From the NCBI RefSeq assembly GCF_036231965.1, contig NZ_CP109499.1, positions 2,914,001 to 2,978,000 of the forward strand: a stretch of 64,000 bases of DNA, in the 5' to 3' direction. Position numbers and translations under genes: made by a program. Origin of the DNA: Streptomyces sp. NBC_01428 (GTDB lineage: Bacteria; Actinomycetota; Actinomycetes; Streptomycetales; Streptomycetaceae). Below are positions 1 through 8,845 of the stretch, piece by piece (position 1 is the first letter of the stretch; the number at the start of each line of letters is the position of its first letter). Under the pieces are notes generated by a model. That model made no database searches. It saw only the letters and a list, made by a program, of their open reading frames with translations, and was not told the DNA's origin.

Positions 1-1083
1 GAGCGAGTCCAGCCGGTCCATGATGCCGCCGTGGCCCGGCAGGAGCGTGCCCATGTCCTTGATGCCGAGGTCCCGCTTGATCATCGACTCGCCGAGGTCG
101 CCGAGCGTGGCGCTGGCCGCGACCGCGAGGCCGATGACCAGACCCTGCCACCAGGTGCCGTCGTCGATCAGGAACTGCATGCACAGCGCACCCGCGACCA
201 TCGCGAAGCCGACCGCCCCGAACAGACCCTCGCGGGTCTTGCCGGGGCTGATGCGCGGCGCCAGCTTGTGCTTGCCGAAGCGCCAGCCGACCGCGTAGGC
301 GCCGGTGTCGCTGACGACCGTCAGGAGCAGGAAGGTCAGGACGCGGCGCGGGCCGTCGTCGGCCGTGAGCATCATGGCCACGAAGGTCGCCAGGAACGGC
401 ACGTAGAAGGCGGCGAAGACCCCCGCCGTGACGTCCTTGAGGTAGCCCTCGGGTGGTTCGGTCATACGCCAGACCAGGACGGCCAGCGCCGTCAGGGCCA
501 TGGCGACCCACGCGCCCTCGGCGCCCCGCACGTATCCGGCGACGACCATGGCCGCCCCGCCGACCGCGAGCGGTACGAGGGGCGCCTTGATGCCCTTGCG
601 CTCCTCCAGCCGTGAGGTGAGCTCCCAGAGCCCCACCACCACGGCGACCGCTATCACGCCGACGAAGACGGCCTTGACGACGAACAACGACGCGACGATC
701 ACCGCGCCGAGCCCGACGCCCACTCCTATGGCCGCGCCCAGGTCGCGTCCCGCACTCTTCTTCGGAGGTGCGGGGGCGGGCTGGGGGGCGGCGCTGGGCA
801 TGGGCTCCTGCGGGCTCTGCGGGTTGTGCGACGGATCGCCGTAGGGCGCCGTCGACGGTGCGTCGTCGTGGAACAAGGGGCCGCTCGGCCGAGCGGCCCC
901 CGGGTCGTCATCCTGGTCTCCGCCATGTGCGGGTACGTCGGGCACGGTGGGCATGGGCCGAGTGTGCTGCGCGTCATGCGCATCGTACGTGGGACCCGCC
1001 GGGGTTGCCCCCTGGACAGGCCCCTGCTCGGACGGCCCCCAGTACCCGGCTTGTGGCGGCGCCCCCCAGGAAGAGTCGTTCAT
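1..1083 (-). CDS. cdsA: Phosphatidate cytidylyltransferase, 3' end cut by window edge
   Basis: Makes CDP-diacylglycerol from phosphatidate and CTP at the cytoplasmic membrane, the branch point for phospholipid synthesis. The visible 361 codons start with about 120 hydrophilic, Pro/Gln-rich residues, then several hydrophobic membrane segments. The family signature is present near the visible end: SMIKRDLGIKD followed by PGHGGIMDRLD, which carries the conserved Lys-Asp and the HGG..DR..D residues. That signature lies close to the carboxy end in this family, so only a short tail should be missing beyond base 1. The ATG at 1083 overlaps the frr stop by one base (TGATG), which fixes the start and shows translational coupling with frr. 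The long polar amino-terminal extension is, as far as I recall, common in actinobacterial CdsA. Confidence 0.93.
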   Translation of the reverse strand, partial: MNDSSWGAPPQAGYWGPSEQGPVQGATPAGPTYDAHDAQHTRPMPTVPDVPAHGGDQDDDPGAARPSGPLFHDDAPSTAPYGDPSHNPQSPQEPMPSAAPQPAPAPPKKSAGRDLGAAIGVGVGLGAVIVASLFVVKAVFVGVIAVAVVVGLWELTSRLEERKGIKAPLVPLAVGGAAMVVAGYVRGAEGAWVAMALTALAVLVWRMTEPPEGYLKDVTAGVFAAFYVPFLATFVAMMLTADDGPRRVLTFLLLTVVSDTGAYAVGWRFGKHKLAPRISPGKTREGLFGAVGFAMVAGALCMQFLIDDGTWWQGLVIGLAVAASATLGDLGESMIKRDLGIKDMGTLLPGHGGIMDRLDSL

Positions 1084-1640
1084 CAGACCTCGAGCAGCTC
1101 CGCTTCCTTGTGCTTCAGGAGCTCGTCCACCTGGGCGACGTACTTCGCCGTGGTGTCGTCGAGTTCCTTCTCCGCACGACGGACCTCGTCCTCGCCGGAC
1201 TCCTTGTCCTTGACGAGCTTGTCGAGGGCGTCCTTCGCCTTGCGGCGCACGGAACGGATCGAGACCTTGGCGTCCTCGCCCTTGGTCCGCGCGACCTTGA
1301 TGTAGTCCTTGCGACGCTCTTCCGTCAGCTCGGGGAAGGTCACACGGATGATGTTGCCGTCGTTGCTGGGGTTGACGCCCAGGTCGGAGTCGCGGATCGC
1401 CTGCTCGATGTTGCGCAGCGCGCTCTTGTCGAACGGGGTCACGATGGCCATGCGCGGCTCCGGCACGGAGAACGAGGCCAGCTGGTTGATCGGCGTCAGC
1501 GCGCCGTAGTAGTCGGCCACGATCTTGTTGAACATCGCCGGGTGCGCACGGCCGGTGCGGATCGCGGCGAAGTCCTCCTTGGCGACCACGACGGCCTTCT
1601 CCATCTTCTCCTCGGCCTCGAGGAGGGTCTCTTCGATCAC
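1083..1640 (-). CDS. frr: Ribosome recycling factor
   Basis: Splits post-termination ribosomes together with EF-G. I chose the GTG at 1640, giving 185 residues, the normal length for RRF and beginning [16 protein letters not shown]. The open frame continues upstream to 1754, but that part shows no RRF similarity. Family-typical stretches are [28 protein letters not shown] and [14 protein letters not shown], followed by the long carboxy-terminal helices of the three-helix bundle. It lies between pyrH (171 bp upstream, with a hairpin in the gap) and cdsA (one-base overlap), the order usual in bacteria for the tsf-pyrH-frr-cdsA block. Confidence 0.97.
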   Translation of the reverse strand: MIEETLLEAEEKMEKAVVVAKEDFAAIRTGRAHPAMFNKIVADYYGALTPINQLASFSVPEPRMAIVTPFDKSALRNIEQAIRDSDLGVNPSNDGNIIRVTFPELTEERRKDYIKVARTKGEDAKVSIRSVRRKAKDALDKLVKDKESGEDEVRRAEKELDDTTAKYVAQVDELLKHKEAELLEV

Positions 1641-1775
1641 CACTTGCTCCTGCGTGTCTTGAGTAGGCCCGGCAGCTGTTCCTCGTCGGGGTCGGCAGCC
1701 GGCTGCGTCGCGTCTTGTTCCTGCACGGTTCCGGACCGGCAGGACATTGTCCATCCCCCGGTCAGGGTCCGTCCG

Positions 1776-1798
1776 CGTCCGGGGTTCGTACCCGGACG
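1776..1798 (-). terminator. Hairpin between pyrH and frr
   Basis: Inverted repeat with 8-bp GC-rich arms (CGTCCGGG at 1776-1783 and CCCGGACG at 1791-1798) and a 7-base loop, 13 bases past the pyrH stop. No U-tract follows. It could attenuate transcription into frr, or simply separate the two messages. Confidence 0.5.
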
Positions 1799-1811
1799 GG
1801 AGCGTTCCCCG

Positions 1812-2582
1812 TCAGGCCCGGCCGTTCTGGTCGCCGACGAGTGTGCCGATCTTCTCACCCTTGACGGCCCGCGCGATATTGCCCTCCGCCAGGAGCTCGA
1901 AGACCAGGATCGGCAGCTTGTTGTCCCGGCACAGCGTGATGGCCGTCATGTCGGCGACCTTGAGGTCCCGGGTGATGACCTCGCTGTAGCTGAGGGAGTC
2001 GAACTTGACCGCCCCGGGGTTGGTCTTCGGGTCGGAGTCGTAGACACCGTCGACGCCGTTCTTGCCCATGAGGAGCGCCTCGGCGTCGATCTCCAGGGCG
2101 CGCTGGGCGGCCGTGGTGTCGGTGGAGAAGTACGGCATGCCCATGCCGGCGCCGAAGATGACCACGCGCCCCTTCTCCAGGTGCCGCACGCCGCGCAGCG
2201 GGATGTACGGCTCCGCGACCTGGCCCATGGTGATGGCGGTCTGGACGCGGCTGTCGATGCCTTCCTTCTCCAGGAAGTCCTGGAGGGCGAGGCAGTTCAT
2301 GACGGTGCCGAGCATGCCCATGTAGTCGGAACGGGCCCGGTCCATGCCGCGCTGCTGCAGTTCCGCGCCGCGGAAGAAGTTGCCGCCGCCGATGACGACG
2401 GCGATCTGGGCTCCGCCGCGCACGACGGCCGCGATCTCGCGGGCGATCTTGTGCACCACGTCGGGGTCGACGCCCAGTCCGCCGCCGCCGGCGAACGCCT
2501 CGCCGGACAGCTTCAGCAGAAAGCGTCCCGTGCCTTTGCCGTCGTCGGTCTTGTCGCCCTTGTCGGCCGGGGTGGTGGTCAT
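1812..2582 (-). CDS. pyrH: UMP kinase (uridylate kinase)
   Basis: Phosphorylates UMP to UDP in pyrimidine nucleotide synthesis, a cytosolic hexameric enzyme of the amino-acid-kinase fold. After about 20 polar residues the chain shows the family core: [13 protein letters not shown] (phosphate loop), [44 protein letters not shown] and the [20 protein letters not shown] region (here [16 protein letters not shown]). The ATG at 2582 is preceded by GAGGAG six bases upstream. An in-frame start at 2603 lacks such a site, so 2582 (256 residues) is preferred. It is read downstream of tsf after a strong hairpin and upstream of frr. Confidence 0.96.
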   Translation of the reverse strand: MTTTPADKGDKTDDGKGTGRFLLKLSGEAFAGGGGLGVDPDVVHKIAREIAAVVRGGAQIAVVIGGGNFFRGAELQQRGMDRARSDYMGMLGTVMNCLALQDFLEKEGIDSRVQTAITMGQVAEPYIPLRGVRHLEKGRVVIFGAGMGMPYFSTDTTAAQRALEIDAEALLMGKNGVDGVYDSDPKTNPGAVKFDSLSYSEVITRDLKVADMTAITLCRDNKLPILVFELLAEGNIARAVKGEKIGTLVGDQNGRA

Positions 2583-2612
2583 GGAGATCTCCTCATGGTG
2601 CACATACGAAGA

Positions 2613-2661
2613 AGGCCATTGCCGGTGGGGTGTGTTCGCATCCCGTGCGCGGCAATGGCCT
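2613..2661 (-). terminator. Long-stem hairpin between tsf and pyrH
   Basis: Perfect 12-bp inverted repeat (AGGCCATTGCCG at 2613-2624, complement at 2650-2661) around a 25-base loop, about 100 bases after the tsf stop. It probably ends or attenuates the rpsB-tsf transcript. There is no U-tract, which is normal for this GC content. Confidence 0.65.
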
Positions 2662-2764
2662 CCTCGTCAGATCTGCTGTCGTCCGGCACACGCGCGTGGG
2701 TGCCGGCGTACGCGGACGACTGCTGTCGACCCTATAGGGGCCGCGCGTCGATCGCGGTACGGAC

Positions 2765-3601
2765 TCAGATGCCGACCTTGATGCGCGAGAAGCGCTTCAG
2801 GGTGACACCGGCCTCGTCCAGGACCTTCTGGACGGACTTCTTGTTGTCGAGCGCGTACGGCTGACCGAGGAGGGTGGCCTCCTTGAAGAAGCCGTTGACC
2901 CGACCCTCGACGATCTTGGGGAGGGCGGCCTCGGGCTTGCCCTCGGCGCGGGTGGTCTCCTCGGCGACGCGACGCTCGGTCTCGACGACCTCGGCCGGAA
3001 CGTCCTCACGGGAGAGGTACTTCGGCGCGAAGGCGGCGATGTGCTGCGCGATGCCCTTGGCGAGGTCGGCGTCGGCCTTGTCCAGCTCGACCAGGACACC
3101 GATCTGCGGGGGCAGGTCGGGCATGGTGCGGTGCATGTACGCGGCAACGTAGGCGCCGGAGAACTGGGCGAAGCGGTCCAGGACGATCTTCTCGCCCAGG
3201 TTGGCGTTGGCCTCGTCGACGAACGCCTGAACCGTCTTGCCCGGCTCGATCTCGGAGCCGAGGAGCGCGGGGAGGTCCGCCGGGGAGGAGGCGGCGACGT
3301 GCTGGGCGATCTGGTTGGCGACGGCCTGGAACTTCTCGCCCTTGGCGACGAAGTCCGTCTCGCACTTCAGCTCGACCAGGACACCGGAGGTGTTGTCGTC
3401 AGCGATGATGGAGACCACGGCGCCGTTCTCGGCGGAGCGGCCCTCGCGCTTGGCGACGCCCTTCTGGCCCTTGATGCGCAGGGCCTCGACGGCCTTGTCG
3501 ACGCTGCCGTCGGCCTCGTCCAGTGCCTTCTTGCAGTCCATCATGCCGGCGCCGGTGAGCTCACGGAGCTTCTTGACGTCGGCGGCGGTGTAGTTCGCCA
3601 T
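2765..3601 (-). CDS. tsf: Translation elongation factor Ts
   Basis: Nucleotide exchange factor for EF-Tu. At 278 residues it has the full two-subdomain length. The amino-terminal UBA-like domain begins MANYTAADVKKLRELTGAGM with MDCKKALDEADG, and the EF-Tu contact motif ETDFVAKGEKF follows near residue 80. The carboxy region ends in LLGQPYALDNKKSVQKVLDE, typical of EF-Ts. It lies immediately downstream of rpsB with an attenuator-like hairpin in the 96-bp gap, the classical rpsB-tsf operon. Confidence 0.98.
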   Translation of the reverse strand: MANYTAADVKKLRELTGAGMMDCKKALDEADGSVDKAVEALRIKGQKGVAKREGRSAENGAVVSIIADDNTSGVLVELKCETDFVAKGEKFQAVANQIAQHVAASSPADLPALLGSEIEPGKTVQAFVDEANANLGEKIVLDRFAQFSGAYVAAYMHRTMPDLPPQIGVLVELDKADADLAKGIAQHIAAFAPKYLSREDVPAEVVETERRVAEETTRAEGKPEAALPKIVEGRVNGFFKEATLLGQPYALDNKKSVQKVLDEAGVTLKRFSRIKVGI

Positions 3602-3642
3602 GATTCCTGGAATCTCTCTCGAAGTCTGAAGATCTACGGGAC

Positions 3643-3675
3643 GAACGGCGGGGGCTTTGTGGGCCCCCGCCGTTC
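3643..3675 (-). terminator. Attenuator-type hairpin between rpsB and tsf
   Basis: Perfect 13-bp inverted repeat (GAACGGCGGGGGC at 3643-3655, complement at 3663-3675) with a 7-base loop, located 23 bases after the rpsB stop and 42 bases before the tsf start. Its position inside the operon suggests partial termination that sets the S2 to EF-Ts ratio. That role is inferred. Confidence 0.75.
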
Positions 3676-3697
3676 ACACACCCGAAGGGCTGAGGGG

Positions 3698-4636
3698 TCA
3701 GGCCTGCTCGGCGTCCGCGGCGGGGGCCTCGGCAGCGGGGGCCTCGGCGTCGGCAGCGGGGGCCTCGACAGCCTCGGCCTCGGCGGCGGGGGCGTCGGCC
3801 TGCTCGGCGTCGGCGACCTTCTCCGTCTCGGCGGAGGTCTGGACCTCGGGCTCGTCGGCCTTCTTCTCGCCCTCGAGCAGGTCGCGCTCCCACGCGGCCA
3901 GCGGCTCGCCGGCGGCCTTGTCACCCTCGGCGGCCTTGCCGGCGCCGGAGCGGGAGATGAGGCCCTCGGCGACGGCGTCGGCGATCACGCGGGTGAGCAG
4001 GGTGACGGAGCGGATCGCGTCGTCGTTGCCCGGGATCTTGTAGTCGACCTCGTCGGGGTCACAGTTGGTGTCGAGGATGGCGACGACCGGGATGTTGAGC
4101 TTCCGGGCCTCGCCGACCGCGATGTGCTCCTTCTTGGTGTCCACGATCCAGACGGCGCTGGGCACCTTCTGCATCTCGCGGATACCACCGAGGGTCTTCT
4201 CCAGCTTGGCCTTCTCGCGCGAGAGCACGAGAAGCTCCTTCTTGGTGAGACCCGAGGCCGCGACGTCGTCGAAGTCGATCTGCTCGAGCTCCTTGAGGCG
4301 CTGCAGACGCTTGTAGACGGTCGAGAAGTTGGTGAGCATGCCGCCCAGCCAGCGCTGGTTGACGTAGGGCATGCCGACGCGGGTGGCCTGCTCCGCGATG
4401 GCTTCCTGCGCCTGCTTCTTCGTGCCGACGAACATGACCGTGCCGCCGTGGGCGACGGTCTCCTTGACGAACTCGTAGGCGCGGTCGATGTACGACAGCG
4501 ACTGGAGCAGGTCGATGATGTAGATGCCGTTGCGCTCCGTGAAGATGAAGCGCTTCATCTTCGGGTTCCAACGACGGGTCTGGTGACCGAAGTGGACGCC
4601 GCTTTCCAGCAGCTCCCGCATCGTGACGACGGCCAT
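3698..4636 (-). CDS. rpsB: 30S ribosomal protein S2
   Basis: Small-subunit protein on the platform of the 30S ribosome. The ATG at 4636 starts [20 protein letters not shown], the canonical S2 opening, with AGGAGAAC upstream. The frame is open further upstream to 4864, but that part is not S2-like. Conserved stretches are [34 protein letters not shown] and [14 protein letters not shown]. The protein is 312 residues, longer than the roughly 240 of Escherichia coli S2, because of an acidic Ala/Glu/Pro-rich tail (last ~60 residues with repeated AEAPAA and ADAE units). First gene of the rpsB-tsf operon; its promoter should lie in 4637-4875. Confidence 0.98.
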   Translation of the reverse strand: MAVVTMRELLESGVHFGHQTRRWNPKMKRFIFTERNGIYIIDLLQSLSYIDRAYEFVKETVAHGGTVMFVGTKKQAQEAIAEQATRVGMPYVNQRWLGGMLTNFSTVYKRLQRLKELEQIDFDDVAASGLTKKELLVLSREKAKLEKTLGGIREMQKVPSAVWIVDTKKEHIAVGEARKLNIPVVAILDTNCDPDEVDYKIPGNDDAIRSVTLLTRVIADAVAEGLISRSGAGKAAEGDKAAGEPLAAWERDLLEGEKKADEPEVQTSAETEKVADAEQADAPAAEAEAVEAPAADAEAPAAEAPAADAEQA

Positions 4637-4875
4637 GGCCGTTCTCCTAGGTTTTCTCGGTTGTACCGCGTGTGCCGGACGGCACTCGCTCCTGACGCCC
4701 GCGATGCGCCGTGCCACAAAGGACCGAGAGGCGCTGACACCGGTACTGAAGACCAGATGTCGGGGCGTGCGAAGTCGACTCGGTGACCCGAATCGCCACC
4801 AGAAGTGTACGGGACCCGAGAGGGGCCGGGTGACGCCGCTGTCCACAACCGGCCGGTACTCCACAGATCCCGGCC

Positions 4876-5781
4876 ATGATCCGCTCGGTGCGGGACGGTT
4901 TCCGCATGCGACTGAACCGATGCGTGCGTACCCGGCCGGGTCTTCTCCTCTGCCTGACCCTGACCGTCCTGGGCGCCCTGACCCCCGCCGCCCCGGCGTC
5001 GACGCCCGTCCGCGCCCCGGCGACCGGGCCCCTGTCCGTGGCCTTCACCTCCTCGGCGGCCCTGCCCCGCGGAGGCGGGCCCGCACCACCGTTTCAGGCC
5101 ACCCGCCCGCTCGCCGTCGGCACGCCCCCCTCCGGAGGCGATGGGTCCGCCGGGTCCGGCGACGGGCCCCGTGCCGATCCCGGCCGCCTGCCGGAGGCCG
5201 AACCGGCGGACCCGTCCGACGCCGACGCCGGGTTCCCGTCAGGAGGGGGCCCCGGCACCCCGGCGCCCACCGGACCCGCCACGCCTCCCGTGGCCGATCC
5301 GGCCGATCCGGCTGTCCCGGCACTCGCCCGCTCCTGGCCGGTAGGGGTCCGTCCCCCGGTCGTACGGGGCTGGGAGCCGCCGGCGACGGCCTACTCGCGG
5401 GGCCATCGCGGCGTCGACCTCGGAGCCGTCCCCGGCGCTCCGGTGCGGGCCGTCGCCCCGGGCAGGGTGTCCTTCGCCGGCCGGGTAGCGGGCCGAGGGG
5501 TCGTCTCGGTGGAGCTGTCGGGCACCGGGTCCCCTCCGCTGCGCACGACGTACGGGCCGGTGCGGGCGTCGGTGCATCAGGGCGACGAGGTCCTCGCGGG
5601 CACGGTGCTCGGGACGGTGGAGGCGACGCGCGACGCGCACTGCGGGCCGACGTCCTGTCTGCACTGGGGCCTGCTCAGAGGCGCGGTCTACCTGAACCCG
5701 CTGTCCCTGCTGCCGCCCTGGCTGCTGGGCCTCGGCCCGTCCCGCCTGCTGCCGCTCGACGGACCGCCACCGAAGCACTGA
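4876..5781 (+). CDS. Secreted M23-like peptidase domain protein
   Basis: Probably a cell-wall-associated LytM-type protein. The amino end has a short basic part and a hydrophobic segment ([20 protein letters not shown]) that looks like a signal peptide, followed by a low-complexity Pro/Gly/Asp-rich linker of about 110 residues and a carboxy-terminal M23 domain. The first zinc motif is intact (GHRGVDLG, i.e. H-x3-D). At the second motif the usual H-x-H reads SCLHWGL, so the first histidine, normally catalytic, is Cys while the zinc-ligand His remains. It may be inactive or a variant subfamily. The start is uncertain: ATG 4876 has no clear ribosome site and ATG 4906 has GGGACGG upstream. Divergent from rpsB. 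Confidence 0.8.
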   Translation: MIRSVRDGFRMRLNRCVRTRPGLLLCLTLTVLGALTPAAPASTPVRAPATGPLSVAFTSSAALPRGGGPAPPFQATRPLAVGTPPSGGDGSAGSGDGPRADPGRLPEAEPADPSDADAGFPSGGGPGTPAPTGPATPPVADPADPAVPALARSWPVGVRPPVVRGWEPPATAYSRGHRGVDLGAVPGAPVRAVAPGRVSFAGRVAGRGVVSVELSGTGSPPLRTTYGPVRASVHQGDEVLAGTVLGTVEATRDAHCGPTSCLHWGLLRGAVYLNPLSLLPPWLLGLGPSRLLPLDGPPPKH

Positions 5782-5884
5782 CGCCGGGCGAAGACGACAC
5801 CTGGCGCGGGTCGGTGCGGACACCAGCCGGGTCGTCGAAAGGCTCGGCCGCGGCCGCGAACGGCCCGCAGCGCCATGGCGACGG

Positions 5885-6475
5885 TCAGCCGCGAACGCCC
5901 CGCAGGGCCATCGCGACGGCCGCCTCGGTGATCGCGGTGGGGTCCTCGGCGGCGCCGAGCTCGATGCGGCGCACGGCGGCGTCGACCACACCCTGCAGCA
6001 GCATCGCGGCGAGCCGCGGCTCGGCGTGGCCCATGGCGGCCAGCGCTTCGCCGATCATCGTGACCAGCCCGCCGTGCGCGGCCCGGATCTTCTCCCGGGC
6101 GCCCGCGTCGAGTTCACTGGCGGAGATGGCGACCACGGCGCGGTGCCGCCGGTCCCCGACCAGGGCGAGCTGCCGGCGCACATACGCCTCGACCTTGCCC
6201 TCGGGGCCCTCTGCGGCGGCCATCGCGTCGGAGACCTCGGCGGCCCAGACAGGGAAGTCGACCACGCAGAGTTCTTCCACGACGGCGGCCCGGGAGCGGA
6301 AGTACTCGTACACGGAGGACCGCGCGAGGCCCGTGCGCTCGGCGAGAGCAGGGAAGGTCAGCGCCTCCGTCCCGCCCTCGGACAACAGGGAGCGCGCCGC
6401 GTCCAGCAGGGCGGCTCGCTGCATCGACCGGTGCTCGGCCACGGAGGCCGCTCGAATCCTTGGCACGTCAACCAC
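5885..6475 (-). CDS. TetR-family transcriptional regulator
   Basis: 196-residue repressor-type protein. The helix-turn-helix lies at about residues 18-63: RAALLDAARSLLSEGG, then LTFPALAERTGLARSSVYEYF, the standard TetR pattern ending in a Tyr-rich recognition helix. The carboxy domain is helical and has no recognisable ligand signature. It sits between the M23 gene (convergent) and whiG on the same strand, 108 bp downstream of whiG. No clear palindromic operator was found around its own start, so its target is unknown. Confidence 0.88.
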   Translation of the reverse strand: MVDVPRIRAASVAEHRSMQRAALLDAARSLLSEGGTEALTFPALAERTGLARSSVYEYFRSRAAVVEELCVVDFPVWAAEVSDAMAAAEGPEGKVEAYVRRQLALVGDRRHRAVVAISASELDAGAREKIRAAHGGLVTMIGEALAAMGHAEPRLAAMLLQGVVDAAVRRIELGAAEDPTAITEAAVAMALRGVRG

Positions 6476-6583
6476 TGTACGGACGCTCCGCCGCGTACGG
6501 GAGCCACTCCACCCACCCGGCCGTGTGGCAGACGGTCCGGGGGCACGGGAGACAGGCTGCGCCGATCCGGACGAACGGCCTGG

Positions 6584-7426
6584 TCAGCGCCCGAAACTGG
6601 CCAGCTTTGCGCGCAGCTGGAGTACGGATTTGGTGTGGATCTGGCTGACCCGGCTCTCCGTCACGCCGAGTACGTTGCCGATCTCGGCGAGTGTCAGCCC
6701 CTCGTAGTAGTAGAGCGTGACGACGGTCTTCTCCCGGTCGGGGAGGGTGTTGATCGCCCGCGCCAGGAGCCTGCGCAGTTCCCGGTCCTCGGCGACCTCG
6801 ACCGGGTTGTCGGCGGCGGTGTCCTCCAGGGTGTCCATCAGGCTCAGCCGGTCGCCGCCCTCGCCGCCGGCGTGCAGCAGTTCCTCCAGGGCGACCACGT
6901 TGGCCAGCGACAACTGGCTGAACACCGCGTGCAGTTCCTCCACCGCGATGCCCAGTTCGGAGGCCACCTCGGTCTCCGAGGGGGTCCGTCTCAGCCGGGC
7001 CTCCAGCGTGGCGTAGGCGCGCTCGACGTTGCGCGCCTTCTGCCGGACCGACCGCGGGATCCAGTCGAGGGCGCGCAGTTCGTCGATCATGGCGCCGCGG
7101 ATCCGGGTGATCGCATACGTCTCGAACTTGATCTCGCGCTCGATGTCGAACTTCTCGATCGCGTCGATCAGCCCGAACACCCCGGACGAGACGAAGTCGG
7201 CCTGCTCGACATTGGCCGGCAGGCCCACGCTGACCCGTCCCGCGACGTACTTCACCAGCGGCGAGTAGTGCAGGATCAGCTGCTCGCGCAGCCGCTCGTC
7301 ACCGGTCGACTTGTACGACCGCCACAGCTCGTCGAGTGTCGAGGGAGCGGGCGGGCGCACGCTGCCGCCGTCGCGGGCGGCTCGCGGGATCGCCGTCCGG
7401 TCGGACCCGGAGGTGTGCTGGGGCAT
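6584..7426 (-). CDS. whiG: RNA polymerase sigma factor WhiG (sporulation)
   Basis: FliA/SigD-type sigma factor that commits aerial hyphae to sporulation in Streptomyces. The start at ATG 7426 (MPQHTSGSD) gives 280 residues, matching the known size. Region 2 is visible as [16 protein letters not shown] through [35 protein letters not shown]. Region 3 includes [13 protein letters not shown]. Region 4 ends [23 protein letters not shown] with the helix-turn-helix [21 protein letters not shown]. The open frame extends upstream to 7690 but without similarity. It is known to be held by the anti-sigma factor RsiG with c-di-GMP, neither of which is visible here. Confidence 0.97.
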   Translation of the reverse strand: MPQHTSGSDRTAIPRAARDGGSVRPPAPSTLDELWRSYKSTGDERLREQLILHYSPLVKYVAGRVSVGLPANVEQADFVSSGVFGLIDAIEKFDIEREIKFETYAITRIRGAMIDELRALDWIPRSVRQKARNVERAYATLEARLRRTPSETEVASELGIAVEELHAVFSQLSLANVVALEELLHAGGEGGDRLSLMDTLEDTAADNPVEVAEDRELRRLLARAINTLPDREKTVVTLYYYEGLTLAEIGNVLGVTESRVSQIHTKSVLQLRAKLASFGR

Positions 7427-7642
7427 TCGTCGCCTTGTGCCGTTCTGCCGTGAACTGGGAGTGCCTGGGTGTCTGTCGGCTTCATACCGAGATGGTGTGC
7501 CTGCGTCGGATCCTCGTGAGCGTAGCGTGACTGGACAGTCGCAGTGCGCGAAGGGAGGGCTGTCACCCGGACGCGGAGGGGGTCCGGGAGGCGGCACCCG
7601 GCATCTCACCGGTCGCGCTGCGTGACCGTCGGGATCCGCCAA

Positions 7643-7658
7643 CTGCGGTAATCCGCAG
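7643..7658 (-). terminator. Short hairpin after dprA
   Basis: CTGCGG (7643-7648) and CCGCAG (7653-7658) form a 6-bp stem with a TAAT loop about 40 bases past the dprA stop, inside the 270-bp gap that must also hold the whiG promoter. No convincing whiG promoter hexamers could be assigned by eye. Confidence 0.3.
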
Positions 7659-7696
7659 GGGCGTCGGCGTTCCCCCGGACGGCCGAACACGCTCGG

Positions 7697-8845
7697 TCAG
7701 CGACCCTCCCGATCATCAGGGACGGAGGTAGACGCCTGGCGTGTCAACTTCCAGCCGTCGCCGTGTCGTTCGACGAATCCAAGTGCTCGGAGTTCGTACA
7801 GTCTCCCGACCGCGTCGTCCGTGGTGGTGGCCGCTCCGCGCGCGATCTCGTCGACGGCCGCGGGTCGCCGCGCCGGCAGCGCGGCCAGGACGCGCTGGGC
7901 GCCCGGGGGCAGGAGGTCGTGCGGCAGCACGGGTCCGCGCCGGTCCGGGGCCAGCTCGCCCATGTCACCGACCAGTTCGGCGACTTCCGCGGCGTCCGTG
8001 ACCAGGACCGCTTCTCCGCGCAGCAGTTCGTGCACCCCCGCGGAGAGCGAGCTGGTGGCCGGGCCCGGCACTCCCATGGTGAACCGCCCCAGCCGCTGTG
8101 CCGCGCGGGCGGTGACGAGCGCTCCGCTGCGATACGCCGCCTCGACGACCACGGTGCCCCGGGTGAGCGCCGCGATGACGCGGTTCCGGAGGATGAATCT
8201 GCTGGGCGTGGGATGGTCGCCGGGCGGCAACTCGCCGATCACGAGCCCCTGTTCCGCGATCCTGGAGATCAACTGGGTATGGCCGCGCGGGTAGGGCCGG
8301 TCGACCCCGCAGGCGAGGACGGCGACGGTGGCGCCGCCCGCGCCGAGGGCGCCTCGGTGCGCGGCGCCGTCCACCCCGTACGCCCCGCCGGACACCACGA
8401 CCCAGCCCCGCTCAGCGAGGCCGGCGCCGAGGGTGGCCGCCATGTGCGCGCCGTACTCGGTGCAGGCCCGGGCGCCGACGACGGCGACCGACCGCAGCGC
8501 CCATATCCGCAGGCTGGACAGCCCCCGGACCCACAGCCCGAGGGGCCGTCCGTCCCCCAGGTCGTCCAGTTGCGCCGGCCATTCGGAGTCGCCGGGGCAG
8601 ACGAACCGCACTCCGGCCTCCCGCGCCCGGCCGAGGTCGCCCTCAGGGTCGGCCCGCTCGGCCCTGGCCCGCAGTCCCGCCCAGCGTGAGTCGGTCATCC
8701 CGCGCGGCTGACCCTCGCCACCGGACAGCCACCTCACGGCTTCCCGCGCCCCGACCTCCCGGACCCACCGTCCACAGACCTCGTCGCCGGGTTCGACGAC
8801 CCGGGAGAGCGTGACGCGGGCCCTGCGCTCGCCGTCGTCCGTCAT
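7697..8845 (-). CDS. dprA: DNA-processing protein DprA
   Basis: Binds single-stranded DNA and loads RecA during DNA uptake in competent bacteria. Its role in Streptomyces, which is not known to be naturally competent, is unclear. The Rossmann-like core is intact: VAVVGARACTEYG, then RGWVVVSGGAYGVDGAAHRGAL, PYPRGH and a carboxy-terminal winged-helix-like domain (about the last 65 residues, beginning near LPHDLLPPGAQRVLAAL). 382 residues, normal length. The ATG at 8845 overlaps the yifB stop by 4 bp (ATGA), so it is translationally coupled to yifB in a yraN-yifB-dprA unit. Confidence 0.93.
   Translation of the reverse strand: MTDDGERRARVTLSRVVEPGDEVCGRWVREVGAREAVRWLSGGEGQPRGMTDSRWAGLRARAERADPEGDLGRAREAGVRFVCPGDSEWPAQLDDLGDGRPLGLWVRGLSSLRIWALRSVAVVGARACTEYGAHMAATLGAGLAERGWVVVSGGAYGVDGAAHRGALGAGGATVAVLACGVDRPYPRGHTQLISRIAEQGLVIGELPPGDHPTPSRFILRNRVIAALTRGTVVVEAAYRSGALVTARAAQRLGRFTMGVPGPATSSLSAGVHELLRGEAVLVTDAAEVAELVGDMGELAPDRRGPVLPHDLLPPGAQRVLAALPARRPAAVDEIARGAATTTDDAVGRLYELRALGFVERHGDGWKLTRQASTSVPDDREGR

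Noticed and set aside
768..2864. 698-codon plus-strand open frame over frr and pyrH
   Set aside because: Antisense to well-identified genes, no recognisable motif; a typical high-GC shadow frame.
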